A DNA stretch of 64,000 nucleotides from Alnus glutinosa (taxonomy: Eukaryota; Streptophyta; Magnoliopsida; Fagales; Betulaceae), in the NCBI RefSeq assembly GCF_958979055.1, contig NC_084887.1, positions 37,798,620 to 37,862,619 on the forward strand, written 5' to 3'. Each line of letters starts with the position of its first letter. Positions within the stretch are counted from its first letter, which is position 1. The notes under the pieces were generated by a model. The model was not told where the DNA came from. It ran no database searches and was given only the letters and a program-made list of their open reading frames with translations. A program made the translations under genes and the position numbers. Below are positions 1 to 11,870 of this stretch, in pieces.

Positions 1-45
1 ATCTATTTTTTGCGTGTCATTCCCAAACCTTTGTCCATTTGGCAG

Positions 46-3000
46 GTGAATACCTCAAGAATATGTGCCCGCCTTATTTGGGCTATTGCAGAACACATAG
101 ATCTAGAAGGATTGGATCCACTTCTAGCTGATGACCCTGATGATCCGCTTAATATCATTGTATCAAATATTCACAAAGTTTTGTTCAACATAGATTCTTC
201 TGCAGATACAACAAATAGGCTGCTAGATGTTCAGGCGGTTCTTTTATGTGCTCAGCGGTTGGGGTCACGACACCCTAGGGCAGGGCAGTTACTGACTAAA
301 GAACTCGAAGAGTTCAGAAACAATGGTTTGGCTGATTCTGTGAATAAGCATCAATGCCGCTTAATATTGCAGAGAATCAAATATGCATCAAGTCATCCAG
401 AGAGCCGGTGAGCATAATTTATATCTTTATAATCTGAATAAGTGTGGATCAAAAGATATCATTTGATTGTACGCCCTAAATTTGCCAAATTTGCATCCCA
501 ATTTTTCCATGTTAAATTCTCTCCCCTAGGAGTTCCCAAACCCAATGTGGATCAAGATGTTGCACAGAAATGTTCTATCTGAATTTAGTTTTGTGCCCAT
601 TTAATGGAGTATGTCAAATTGGTGGACAATAATGATTGCTAAACTTCAGCCATTGTACTGTTGCTTTCCCTTTGTTCATTTCCTCAACCATATTTTACTA
701 GTTTCTCGACAAGCAATTCAATATGTGTATAATGTGGAGAATGTTGAAAAGTCGGATGGTTATGTTTCTTTTTCAGGTGGTCAGGGGTTAGTGAAGCCAG
801 AGGAGATTACCCATTTAGCCACCACAAACTAACTGTTCAATTTTATGAAGCATCTGCAGCTCAGGATAGAAAGTTGGAAGGATTGGTTCACAAGGCTATT
901 TTAGAGCTTTGGAGGCCAGACCCTAGTGAGTTAACTCTTTTGCTGACAAAAGGAATTGACTCTACTTTACTGAAGGTGCCTCCAACTGCAATTACTTTGA
1001 CTGGTAGCAGTGATCCATGCTATGTTGAAGCATACCATTTAGTGGACTCAAGTGACGGAAGGATCACTCTGCATTTAAAGGTTGAATTCTTCTAGTTGTA
1101 ACTATTACAATTAACTCTGTAAGCCCTTTTATTAATGATTGTTATTGTTATGTAGTAGGCTATAAAAATTTTCTTAATTCAAAATTTTAAGTAAGATACT
1201 TATATAACATGGCACTTGGCACCATTGTTCTGCTTTCATTGAGGAGGGAAATAATGATCATGTGGAATGGATAGGTGTTTCGTTGTCGTTGGACGGTAGC
1301 TAGAAAGCACTTTGTCTGAACTCATGACTCTCAATTGCTAATATTCAAGAAGTTTTTACCCTCCACCTTTTGAGAACCCACTTTTTAGAGCAACTGATTA
1401 TTTTGTGAATTTGTAGGATTTTCATGCAAATTTGAAGTGGGTAGGGATTTGTATGTCTTTCCTGTTAGTTTCTGTGGGAGCTTAACTGAGATGCCAATGC
1501 ATCATGCTGTCATGACTCATTCCCTGGCACACATATATAATCATATTTTCATGGTTCATATTCTGAATAGTAGAGGTTACTTGAAAGAAACAGTGGGATT
1601 ATGTTTAAATTCATTCAATGAGACTACTTTCTCTGAACTTCCATGAACTAAAGGGATGAAAAGAATTACTTTATTCCTTTGTAGGATACGAGCTATGGCA
1701 GATAATGCTCTTATTTTGTGCTTGATTAAAATAAAATTTTGACAATTGGTGAATATGTTGCAGGTCTTAAATTTAACTGACCTTGAACTGAATCGGGTGG
1801 ACATTCGGGTTGGATTATCTGGTGCATTATATTTTATGGATGGATCTCCTCAAGCAATTCGGCAACTGCGTAATCTAGTTTCGCAGGTTTTCTTCCCCAC
1901 CTTTGCAGTGCTTCTTGGTTTTTCACTTTTACCTTTGTGGTGCATCTTACTGTTTTTTCCCGTCAAGTTTTTCTTTTCTTTTACTGATAATCTTTTAGTA
2001 AATAAAAAATTGTTCTTCCCGACCAGTACATTCTCTAACCACAAATTAACTCTGGTGGTCTATAGTTTAGAAAATAGTGTCAGTTACCACGTTGTAACAG
2101 GCTTTAAGGATTAGAATGTGTCTCAATCAATCCTTTTGGTGGAGTTCCTAAATATTATCTGCCTATAATATTTTAGCATTCCTTCCTCAATGGATGCCAT
2201 CTTCTAATAGAATTTGTCATATTCAGTTTTTCATTATATTTCTCTTTCACGGCTCCTGTATCGACAGCTTTTAAAGTCCTCTTTGTCTACTTTTCTGCTG
2301 ATGATGATCTTGCCTTTATTTACTTGAACTCAATAGAAACCTATATGAATGGTTGTTGCTGGGGAACTTTGCTCTCTCCCCTTTATTGTTACTTTTTTAT
2401 TGTGATGATAATTTTGGTGGGCAAGTTACATTTTGCATTTGTGTGAATATTAAATTGCCTTGAAGTCTACAGCTTGACAAGACCTTTTTGATATGGTAAT
2501 TCATTCTAGTCATCTTCTTGTCCCCCTCCCTCCCTCTCTTCTTTTCACTTTGAGATTTTGTGATCCATTCTCTTGATGATGTTATTCGTAGGATCCAGTA
2601 CCCTGCAGTGTGACAGTGGGTGTATCCCATTTTGAGAGATGTGCCCTTTGGGTTCAAGTATTATACTACCCATTCTATGGCAGTGGTGCTGTGGGAGATT
2701 ATGAAGGTGACTATGCTGAGGAGGATCCACAAATCATGAGACAGAAGAGAAGCTTAAGGCCAGAACTAGGAGAGCCTGTGATTTTGAGATGTCAGCCTTA
2801 CAAAATTCCACTGACTGAGCTTCTTTTGCCACATAAAATCTCTCCTGTGGAATTTTTCCGCCTATGGCCCAGTTTGCCAGCTATAGTGGAGTACACTGGG
2901 ACATATACATATGAAGGAAGTGGCTTCAAGGCTACTGCTGCACAGCAGTATGGGGAATCACCTTTCTTAAGTGGACTGAAATCTTTGTCAGCTAAGCCAT

Positions 3001-4017
3001 TCCACAGAGTTTGTTCACATATTATTCGAACTGTGGCAGGGTTTCAGGTATATAGTCTACTACTCTTTCTTGATGTTTGAGTTGACAATCTCTTTTGCAG
3101 TTCAGTTTCTTATGCTAGTTTGTGCAACTATTTAAGTGGTGTTTCTTCTGTGAAAACTCCTCTGGTATACTTGGGTTTATTTTCAATTTTAGTTTTGAAG
3201 GGACCTCGCCTCTGTCAGTGGCAGATTCTCTGATATGTCCTTGTTGGAATAGAAGAATTTCTGACATTTAGAGGAACTTGGTGAAGTAATTGATTTTCTC
3301 TTGTTGACTAGGATCTGAAATGGTTGAAATGTCTAGAGTAATTTGGAGTTGAAATGGCTTGTAAAATAGATACTTTTGTAGAATTAGAGCAGTGGCATTC
3401 TACCTACATGTTGTTTTCTTTGAAACTTTACTTGAAACAAAATTAGCCATTAATTTAATGTCTCGGAACAGCTTTGTTTTGCTGCAAAAACTTGGTATGG
3501 AGGCTTCTTGGGCATGATGATCTTTGGAGCCAGTGAAGTGAGCAGAAACGTGGATTTGGGAGATGAGACAACCACCATGATGTGCAAATTTGTGGTTCGA
3601 GCTTCTGATGCATCAATTACGAAGGAGATTGGATCGGATCTACAGGGATGGTTAGATGACCTTACTGATGGGGGTGTGGAGTACATGCCAGAAGATGAAG
3701 TGAAGGTGGCTGCTGCCGAGAGACTTAGGATCTCAATGGAACGGATTGCTTTATTGAAGGCAGCCCAACCAAAAAAGACTCCAAAATCTGAAGATGATGA
3801 AGAGGAGGTTGAACAGGAAGATGAGGATGACGACGACGACGACGACAATAAGAAGAAAAAGAAGGAAGAGAAGAAAGACGGCGAAGAAGAAGATGAAAAA
3901 ACAAAGGGACCTTCAACCCTGTCAAAGTTAACTGCAGAGGAGGTTGAGCATCGGGCTCTTCAAGCCGCAGTGCTCCAGGAATGGCACATGTTGTGTAAAG
4001 AGAGGAATCAAAGTTAA
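46..4017 (+). CDS. TPLATE: TPLATE, C-terminal half (partial at 5' end)
   Basis: This is the large subunit of the plant TPLATE/TSET adaptor complex, which works at the plasma membrane in clathrin-mediated endocytosis and at the cell plate. Visible exons are 46-407, 777-1080, 1764-1886, 2592-3047 and 3472-4017; together they give 596 codons plus stop in one frame. The 5' part lies left of the window; 46 follows a TTGGCAG acceptor. The frame reads SRICARLIWAIAEHI, then LNLTDLELNRVDIRVGLSG, CQPYKIPLTELLLPHKISP and MMIFGASEVSRN, all characteristic of TPLATE. The last exon carries a low-complexity acidic then lysine-rich stretch (about 3787-3900), then a conserved tail ending in an EWHMLCKERN motif. 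Arabidopsis TPLATE is about 1,170 residues, so roughly half is present. It converges with CSN3. Identification is firm; splice sites were placed by eye. Confidence 0.95.
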
Positions 4018-5325
4018 CTTACAATTTTTATTTTTTCTTTTCTTTTCTTAAGGACAAAAATATATTCTTTGCACTCGTATTCTTTTTATGATATATGAAT
4101 TAGGTGGTAGTTGAAAATTTGACGGCAGAGTGCTCTTTTGGGTTTTTGGTTTTTCTTTTTGTACTTAATTTGTAATCGGGGAAGTCCCTTGTACATCTTA
4201 TACCGGCTGTTCATTGGTCTTTTGTTCACCTTGAGAATGTAATTCCTAGAAATATGTTTTGTGACATAGTATTTATTTCTTGCTTCCTCGCATGCGATTT
4301 AGATACATGTCAGATAATAGAAAGAGTTGAAAAAGTTCTCATTGGACCGCCGGTTCTCATTACTTCATTTGCTTCTTCAGACTAGATGGAACGGAGTTCC
4401 CAATCTGATTAGGAACAGTAGAACAATTGAGCTTGAACCTTGACCTCATATTTAAAGAGTAGTATAAAACTATCATATAATGTTTCTCTTTTTTTTTTTA
4501 AAAAAATGTTTCTAATAGAAGAGATTCCCTCCTAAAGAGCGGACAAATGACTCTTCATGTGCCCTTGCAGTAAACCAATTCGAATGTTTCAATTGGAAAA
4601 CATCTAATTTCATTTACCATGTAAACTTTGATGCTTGCAACAAAAAATCACAGCACAATTTACTGAAGAGTAATGCTATACATCATCCCCTTGTCCTCCT
4701 TTTGTCTCCCAAAATTGATGTGGCTCTTAAAATCACTATTGAATTTTTAATATATCACTATTGAATTTTGATCCAATGGTGATTTTAAGAACCACATCAA
4801 TTTTAGGAGGACAAAAAGATGATGTATAGCATTACTCTTTACTGAATTTAGAACAACACTCGCTCTTTCTTTTTCTTTGATAAAAACTTATTGTGCAACA
4901 GGACCGTCTTGTATCTTAATTTTACAATGCTAGTTCCCGATTTTTTCTACGCAGCATCTCACAATGCTATAAATCTTACAAATACTAGTTTTCCTCACAA
5001 AGACCAGAAGGCCTCAAGCTGTCTAGCCTTTCAGAATTTCTTTTTGATTTTCAAAATTCTGCAGGACCATCCTCCTAAGAATGAGTGCTGGGAAAAAAAA
5101 AAATAATAATAATCTTGACTAATTGACAAGATACTTCAATATAGAAAATCCTCACAACTAAAACAGGGTTTTAATCACATATATCCAATTTTCTCTCATT
5201 TGGGCTACAAAAGAAAATTTGCATTCCTTTGAACAATGAAGAGCCGATAGAGCAAATTAATTGGGGATGTAACATCATTCTCGTAATCATGAACCACTTC
5301 ATGGATGACTAGTCAAGCTTATACT
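4018..5325. other. Convergent intergenic spacer TPLATE/CSN3
   Basis: This 1.3 kb lies between the stops of two convergent genes and should hold both 3' UTRs. It contains one clear MITE (4668-4837). I see no further coding exon; the short open frames here are AT-rich and show no protein similarity I recognise. Confidence 0.7.
4668..4837. mobile_element. 170-bp foldback MITE with 9-bp target-site duplication
   Basis: The ends are a near-perfect inverted repeat, beginning GAGTAATGCTATACATCATC and ending with its complement. Most of the element folds back on itself: the arms again match around GATGTGG(C/T)TCTTAAAATCAC. It is flanked on both sides by TTTACTGAA (4659-4667 and 4838-4846). A 9-bp duplication with long terminal inverted repeats suggests a Mutator-like origin; that class assignment is inference. 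It has no coding capacity. Confidence 0.9.
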
Positions 5326-6940
5326 TCATATGTTAAATTTCTGAGGAACAGTATCAAAGTCATCGAAGTCAAATCTCTGTCTTTCTCTCCCAGCCTGAAC
5401 ATATACATGAATTTCCTTATCAGTGATCAATAACTAATAAATAAGTCTGTTAACATGTAAACAAATGTGACAGGGTTCACCTTTGCTAGGTATAAAGGAT
5501 CACATGAGATCTGTTCATCTATAGCAGTCAGCTTCCTTGACAAGGCCATTATCCTGGAACAAAAAGCGGGGGAGTATAGAATTAGAGATTATTTTCCCAT
5601 GAAAAATGTCAGCTGTTGTACAAATAACAGTAGAAGGTTGAAATTGTTACATTCTGGTGCGGAAAAGAAAAGAAGAAGAATAAAAAAGGAGACACACGGC
5701 AATCCCTTCTGTTAATGGCCATAAACAATGATTTGACATTCTTATTTTGATATTTTTCATTGAGCTCTTCACACATATCATGAGGCTTCATATAATCTAT
5801 GAGAATCACTCTACATAAAAGACTGCCAAAATTCATTCACTGACATCTAACTGAAAATTAAGATCTTGGACAGCACAGGAAGAACTAGGACCTCAAACTC
5901 ATGGACTTCTGGAAGATATCTCAAGTACCGTTCTCCTATGGAATAAATGCTAAAATTAATAAGTTTGCAGCAACTTACCTCTGGATAGATGAATCGATAT
6001 GCTCAATCATCTCACAGGTCTTATATTGTTCAGGATCCTCTAGGAATCTAACCATTCCATCCTTCTGGTTGATTGTTGCAAATATCTCCCCATCTTGGAT
6101 CTAAAATTTGGCATATAAATTGTTAATGGCACAATACAAATGATATCATAATACAAAATTTTGCCCTCTGAAACTACCATTTGCAGGACATGCATTTCTG
6201 CCTCCTTAGGGCTATTCAGTTGTACTGTATTGGCAATATCTTGGAGGGAGAGGGTCAGGTATGTCTGGGTCAATCTCTGGATATTTCGCTTATACATAGA
6301 TGATACAACCTGCTTCACCAGTCCAAGATTGTTGTCCTGGAAATAAAATATTTTTAGCCACCTTTAGATAACCAAAGCATTTGGGTAAAAGCTTCATCAA
6401 GCAACAATAAAAGCCAAAGTATAATGTTGCATACAAATTGACTCGGCATTATCTTAGGCTAGCCGAGACACTGAAAAGTCAATTATGTATGATAAACTCA
6501 CATTTTCAAAATGCTCCCTGTTTGTCTGGATGTATGCCTCTAATTCTGCAATTTTCCCAGTGCTATAACTATTTGCAAGGTCAATGTAGGGCTGCACAAA
6601 GCCAAAAAAAAAAAAAAAAAAAAAACATATTATTGGAAAATGTTCTCAAAGCTCCAAATTGGAATACCATGAATAATGGTCCAGATTTGCACGAGGAAAA
6701 ATACATTGGCTATTAATGGAGAGCAGGAATTTTGGGTACTCTATTTGTTACTATATGATTCACAGATACAAGACCAAGAATGAGAGCAGGTGGACAACTG
6801 CTGAGCTTTCCTTCAAGACATAATACAGAGTCAACAAACCCAACTTTATACCAAGGACATTACAATTTTAGTAGTAAAAAACATATATCAGAGGCTCAAC
6901 CACTACATGGAAAAAGCCAGATACACTGAAGCAGGTAAAA

Positions 6941-6983
<43 letters not shown>

Positions 6984-7121
6984 AAACCCAACTTTATACC
7001 AAGGACATTACAATTTTAGTAGTAAAAAACATATATCAGAGGCTCAACCACTACATGGAGGGAGGGAGGGAGGGAGGGAGGGAGGGAGAGAGGGAGGGAG
7101 GGAGAGAGAGAGGGAGGGAGG

Positions 7122-7171
<50 letters not shown>

Positions 7172-10100
7172 AAACCCAACTTTATACCAAGGACATTACA
7201 ATTTTAGTAGTAAAAAACATATATCAGAGGCTCAACCACTACATGGAAAAAGCCAGATACACTGAAGCAGGTAAAATACGAGAGGGAGGGAGGGAGGGAG
7301 GGAGAGAGAGAGAGCCTATACTCCATATCCAATAATCATATAAATATATATATAATGTCATTAGGACCTTAATTTGGAAGCCCCAAAGTCATTTTTTCTT
7401 CCATAGAAAAAAAGCACGCCAAGTGCCATCCATCTCCTAGTCTAATAAATATGTGGTTTTAGTCATTCATAATATTCTAGCCATAATGCTGCCCAAATTT
7501 CAAATAAGATAGCTGAAAATCATCTTCCACAATGCTGCACTATGAGAACATGACTTTCATGCTTTCACAATTACTTATCAAAAAGAAAAAGAAAAAAGAG
7601 GATAGCTAAAAATATCTCTTTCCGTGCAAGAGATATTAGTGCTTGATCTCTGTTTGGTAAGAATGGGAATGGCCTCCCTATCATAAAAGGTAAATTACAT
7701 AATGAACCCAAGATTTGAAAGTAATCTATTTACTAATCAATCTAAACCCCCCATTGAGGACAATTATCATAGAGGTAGCTCACAAGCAAAGACTATGTTA
7801 GAATGAGAATGCCACAATGCAAATCAGAAAATTGTCTTTCCATGACATTAATACAATAATTTAGCTGACAAGGCATATCTTAAAACTTGGTAGCAATCTT
7901 ATAAAACATAGTCCAACCCAAAATCTATGTCTAATAGCCACAGAATCAACCCAAGGGCTCCCAGAATTAAGAGCCATGCCTAGCTTAATTTAAGACAATA
8001 CCTGACAGAAGTTCTTTAGATGTCTCTGAGCAGCTGAAGAAGTGTACTTAGGAAGATTTGTAGAGAACTGCATCCCAACATATAAAAGATGATGTGATTA
8101 GTCTATAAGAGAGTGACAGACATACTTGCTCAAAAATCGCTTCCCAATTGCGAATCATGTGACAATATTTTCGAGAATAACTTTCTTCTCTTCAGTCTTC
8201 ACATCAACACAAGGGTAAGAAGGAAATGAGGGCATACCTGTCCATGGTGAATGAGAGAAACCATTATGTATTTTTTGTACGCTTCAATAGCTATAGCATT
8301 TATATTGGACATTGGGGCAGTAACGGCCTGAAAAATAAGCCATAAGCACAGTCAGGACAGTAATGTGCATCAAAATGTCAGGATGTCAACGAATTATTTT
8401 CAGTAATGAGCTCTACATAGATAACACACATTGTGCAGAAGCTCCAGTGCTTTGCGAAAACGCTTCTGTCCAATGCATATCATCCCACTGTAATGATCAC
8501 AAATGTGAAAAACTGTCAGCAAACTTCCTTACTGCTATCAAAGTACTCAAAGCATGAAACATAACTAATCCTAACGGTTGGCAAAAATTCAATCTTCAAG
8601 TAACACAAGATTTTTCATTTGTTTCCCTTCATGCTTTCTAAATAAAATAAGATTTTTTTTTTTTTGGGCTTTTAAAAGTTCAAGGCTTCTCATAAGATCA
8701 TTCTGAGCTTCCATGTAGATAATCTAACATTACCAAATCGATCCTTCATTATTGAATAAAAAAAAAGCTTGTTATTAATAGTTTATCGCACTCAATTTTT
8801 TCCATTGTTTTTTTCCACTGTTAAGAAGTACCATAAATTATGAAATAGCTATGAAATTTTTGGTATTCTTACTTAGGTGACTAAGCAGTTCCCAATGAAA
8901 GATTTATTTCATAGGATAAATTACACTTATCAAACAAAAACATCCATAACAACACTTCAAATCCTAGGTGCACCAGTAGATCAAGTGAGCATCCAATAAA
9001 GCGAGAGAGTTCCCCCAAGAACCTACGGTATATGTCCATAAAGAAAGCAAAATGACAAATGAGATAGGAAGGTTACCAAGAAGCTAAAAAGGAACATGAT
9101 TACAGGTGTCAAATGAAACAATCAGAGTTTAAAAGCAAATCACCACAACAGAAGTGTAAATTCTCATCTATAAGAGCAGAAGAATGCTAAGAAGCAAAAG
9201 CAACCTACCCATAATAACAGTAGAGGAAAAAGTCCCTTGGCTGATCAACTTCAAATATATCATCCTCCAAAATGGACAGGCCGGTTTTGTAGCACTTCGC
9301 CAACAAACAAAGAAGAAGAAACTCCGGATGCAAACTAGTCAAATGTTCTGAGGAACTCTGAAGTTTCTGAACAGCTGCCAACATCGGAGCCACCCCCCGA
9401 ATTGGTGCCTCAAGCAGCACAACCTGTTCCTTGAACCTCTTACAAACAGATACAACTGCAACCCCAGCAATTAATAACGTCAACGAGTGTAGTACAGGTG
9501 ATTTGATGACATTCCTCCCATCAAATACAATTCCATCTAAAGGTTAAAAAAAGAGAGGATACATACATTTATCGGGTGCCAAACGAACCTGCTCTGGAAC
9601 ACAAAAGCTAATAAATCTGGCAATGTAAGGAACCAGTGTAGCAGCTTGCTCTTTCGAGATTGGGATAGATGTGCACGCTTCTCTGTCACCACAAACACAC
9701 GAAATTTCTTCCAACACTCAAAAATCGAACAAAAAGCTGACTACATAAGAACAATAATACCAAAGATATACGAATTTCCATTGTCATCAAACTCAATATC
9801 ATACATTACGCCAAAATTCATGTCTCATATAAGTTACGTAACAATGTTCTCCACACCTTAGTACTTTACCCTAGTTTGATAGCCGAAAAAATATAAATAA
9901 AATCCTATTTTTTCTCAATTAAATCACACCCAATTGAACGTAATGCAACTGCTTCTTATACTAAGTTCTACTCCCTCATTTTTATCCTATCCAAAAGAGA
10001 ATACAAAAAGAACGTAACAAACATGAAATTTAAAATTTTCCATTCTATTTTCTTCCACTTTCTTCTCAACCGAACAACAGGTTAGGCTACACTAAATATC

Positions 10101-10390
10101 TAAACCCTAACACTAATTATTTACAGTTACGAAAATAATAAACAAGCAAAAGAAAAAACGAAAAAAAAAAAGGAATAGTATTTAGCAGAATGAAGCAGAG
10201 CTTACAGGATGTAGACGTATCCGAGAGAGTGTATGGAGGGGTCGAGCTGGTTGAGAATCGGAGACAACCGAGTCGACTCGGAGCGGAGCGAGTCCTCCGC
10301 TTGCTTCAGAATGACATGGAGGCGTGAGATGTCTCCGGCGCTGCTCGACAGCCCTTGGATTTGGGCAGCCAGAGCTTCCAATGACCCCAT
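5326..10390 (-). CDS. CSN3: COP9 signalosome complex subunit 3
   Basis: CSN3 is a PCI-domain subunit of the nuclear COP9 signalosome, which removes NEDD8/RUB from cullin-RING ligases and represses photomorphogenesis in the dark. There are eleven exons on the minus strand: 10206-10390, 9567-9682, 9209-9455, 8430-8487, 8238-8327, 8002-8067, 6502-6591, 6178-6336, 5979-6100, 5481-5553 and 5326-5394. They sum to 1,275 nt, or 424 residues, close to the about 429 of Arabidopsis CSN3. Recognisable segments are [20 protein letters not shown]-free PCI helices such as [14 protein letters not shown] and EAEMHVLQM, and the tail [18 protein letters not shown]. All junctions keep frame. The start at 10390 gives [19 protein letters not shown]. 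The gene is divergent from the PDCL3-like gene and convergent with TPLATE. Intron 6 carries a large minisatellite. Confidence 0.95.
6833..7314. repeat. Compound minisatellite with interleaved GA/GGGA microsatellites in CSN3 intron 6
   Basis: Three tandem copies begin with AACAAACCCAACTTTATACC at 6833, 6981 and 7169. Each has the same 80-120 bp unique core (through CTCAACCACTACATGG) and ends in a purine run: (GA)n in the first copy, mixed GGGA and (GA)n in the second and GGGA/GA in the third. Copies 1 and 3 share an extra segment (AAAAAGCCAGATACACTG) that copy 2 lacks. The array is strongly purine-biased on the plus strand and sits wholly inside an intron. Confidence 0.9.
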
Positions 10391-11870
10391 GTTTCCGGGT
10401 TGTCGAACTCGGTGATACCAACTCAGTCTCAGAGAGAGAGAGAGAGAGGAAAAAAAAAAAAAAAACTTCTTTAGCCCTGAGTTTCGCTTGTATTTTATAA
10501 AAGAGTATGATTCGACTCGGAGATGTCTCGTATAAATCGTTGAGCTGACTCGGGTTACGATTGGACCGGAGAACAAAGGCCTGGGTTGCCTCGCCATTGC
10601 GATTCTGATAGGCGGTGCTTTTAGATCGGGCCTATGTTTAAGCCCGAACTCGGCCCGCCCAATTCTTCCTATATATCACTCTCCATAAAACTCCAAGAGC
10701 AGGGGTGGGTGTCGGTTCGGTAGGCAGTTAAGTCGGTTCGCTTAAGTCAACTTTGTCGGTAAAATAGGTAGGCGGTCGGTGTCGGTTCAGTTGCAATTCG
10801 GTAAGCAATAGTCTGATAATTTGCCTACAAAACATTCAATAGGCAATAAAGTCGGTTCGGTTAAGTCAACTTTATCGGTAGAGTCGATAACCGATTAATG
10901 TCTGTTCAATTACAATTCGGTAAGCGGTCGATAGATGGTAGTTGAAAATTTTTTCTTATTTTATGCCACATAAAATGTAAACCCTTTGTTGCACATTCTG
11001 TGTCAATTGTCATTGCTTGCTGCCTTGCTTTTATTTTGTCTAGCTGTGATTCACATGGGCTCAAGTGCTTTACCAAATTTCACAAGTTTATGGTCGTACC
11101 AATAATTCACGTGACACTGGTCCGTCAACCATAGATTAAATTTAATTATTTAGTGGTTGACGTGGTAAGTGTCACGTAGTCTTATAAACTTACATGACAT
11201 TTCATGTGTCACTATTACACCAACCACAATCAAATTTAATTGTTTAGTAACTAACATAGAACAGGCCACACATATTACCTCGTTAACTTGTAAAGAACTT
11301 GTAGTGCTCTTAGTAGCACTCACTGCTAAAATACTAAAATTTAAATCTTTCAATGAACTCGTTTAGGCGTAAGAAAGAAAAATCTCATAATCATGCCATG
11401 AATTTTCTTTTTCTCCTTATTAAAGGGCATGTGGCATCCATGAATGGGAGAAATTAATTAGAAATTTGGGTAAATGAAAATAAAAGAACTGGAAGATGAA
11501 AGAAGAGGATTAGAATATTCTTTTTAAAGTAATTTTTTTAGTGGAATTATAAAATTTTAATCTTATTTTTTTAATATGATCCGAATGTTATCATTATAAG
11601 ATATAATTTAATGAGATCATTGAGATAGAATAAATAAATTTTTTTTTTTTTTTTAAAAAAATATGATTATTTAAGAATTACCAAGAGAGATCTATCTTCT
11701 TCTGGAAGACCGGAACAATAAGAATTATTACCAAGAGAGAAATCTATTAAAAAGAAAAGAGGAGACCAGAGAGAGAGAGAGAGAGAGAGAGACAGCAGTG
11801 TAAACGAAAAAGAAAAAAATCGAGTGCAAGCTTTAGCGAAAGCTCTAAAAGCTCGAGCAACGAAACAACA
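10391..11870. promoter_or_regulatory. Divergent promoter region CSN3 / PDCL3-like
   Basis: This 1.48 kb separates two divergent start codons and must contain both 5' UTRs and promoters. A GA/CT-rich leader with a short poly(A) run (about 10429-10464) lies just upstream of CSN3, and a (GA)n leader (about 11766-11793) lies upstream of the PDCL3-like start. The middle holds a degenerate repeat around 10700-10935 and AT-rich filler. No individual promoter box is assigned with confidence. Confidence 0.55.
10700..10935. repeat. Degenerate internally repeated element, possibly a hAT remnant
   Basis: Two diverged tandem copies share GTCGGTTCG(C/G)TTAAGTCAAC followed by TTTRTCGGTA and a TGCAATTCGGTAAGC-like end. 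The left edge reads CAGGGGTGGGTGTCGG, which resembles termini of plant hAT MITEs, but I find no matching right terminus or target duplication. I treat it as a truncated relic. Confidence 0.45.

Noticed and set aside
3450-3848. 132-codon minus-strand frame with poly-Ser
   Set aside because: It is the antisense shadow of the acidic low-complexity part of the TPLATE last exon.
6907-7335. 142-codon frame made of Arg-Glu and Gly-Arg repeats
   Set aside because: It is translation of the GA/GGGA minisatellite in CSN3 intron 6.
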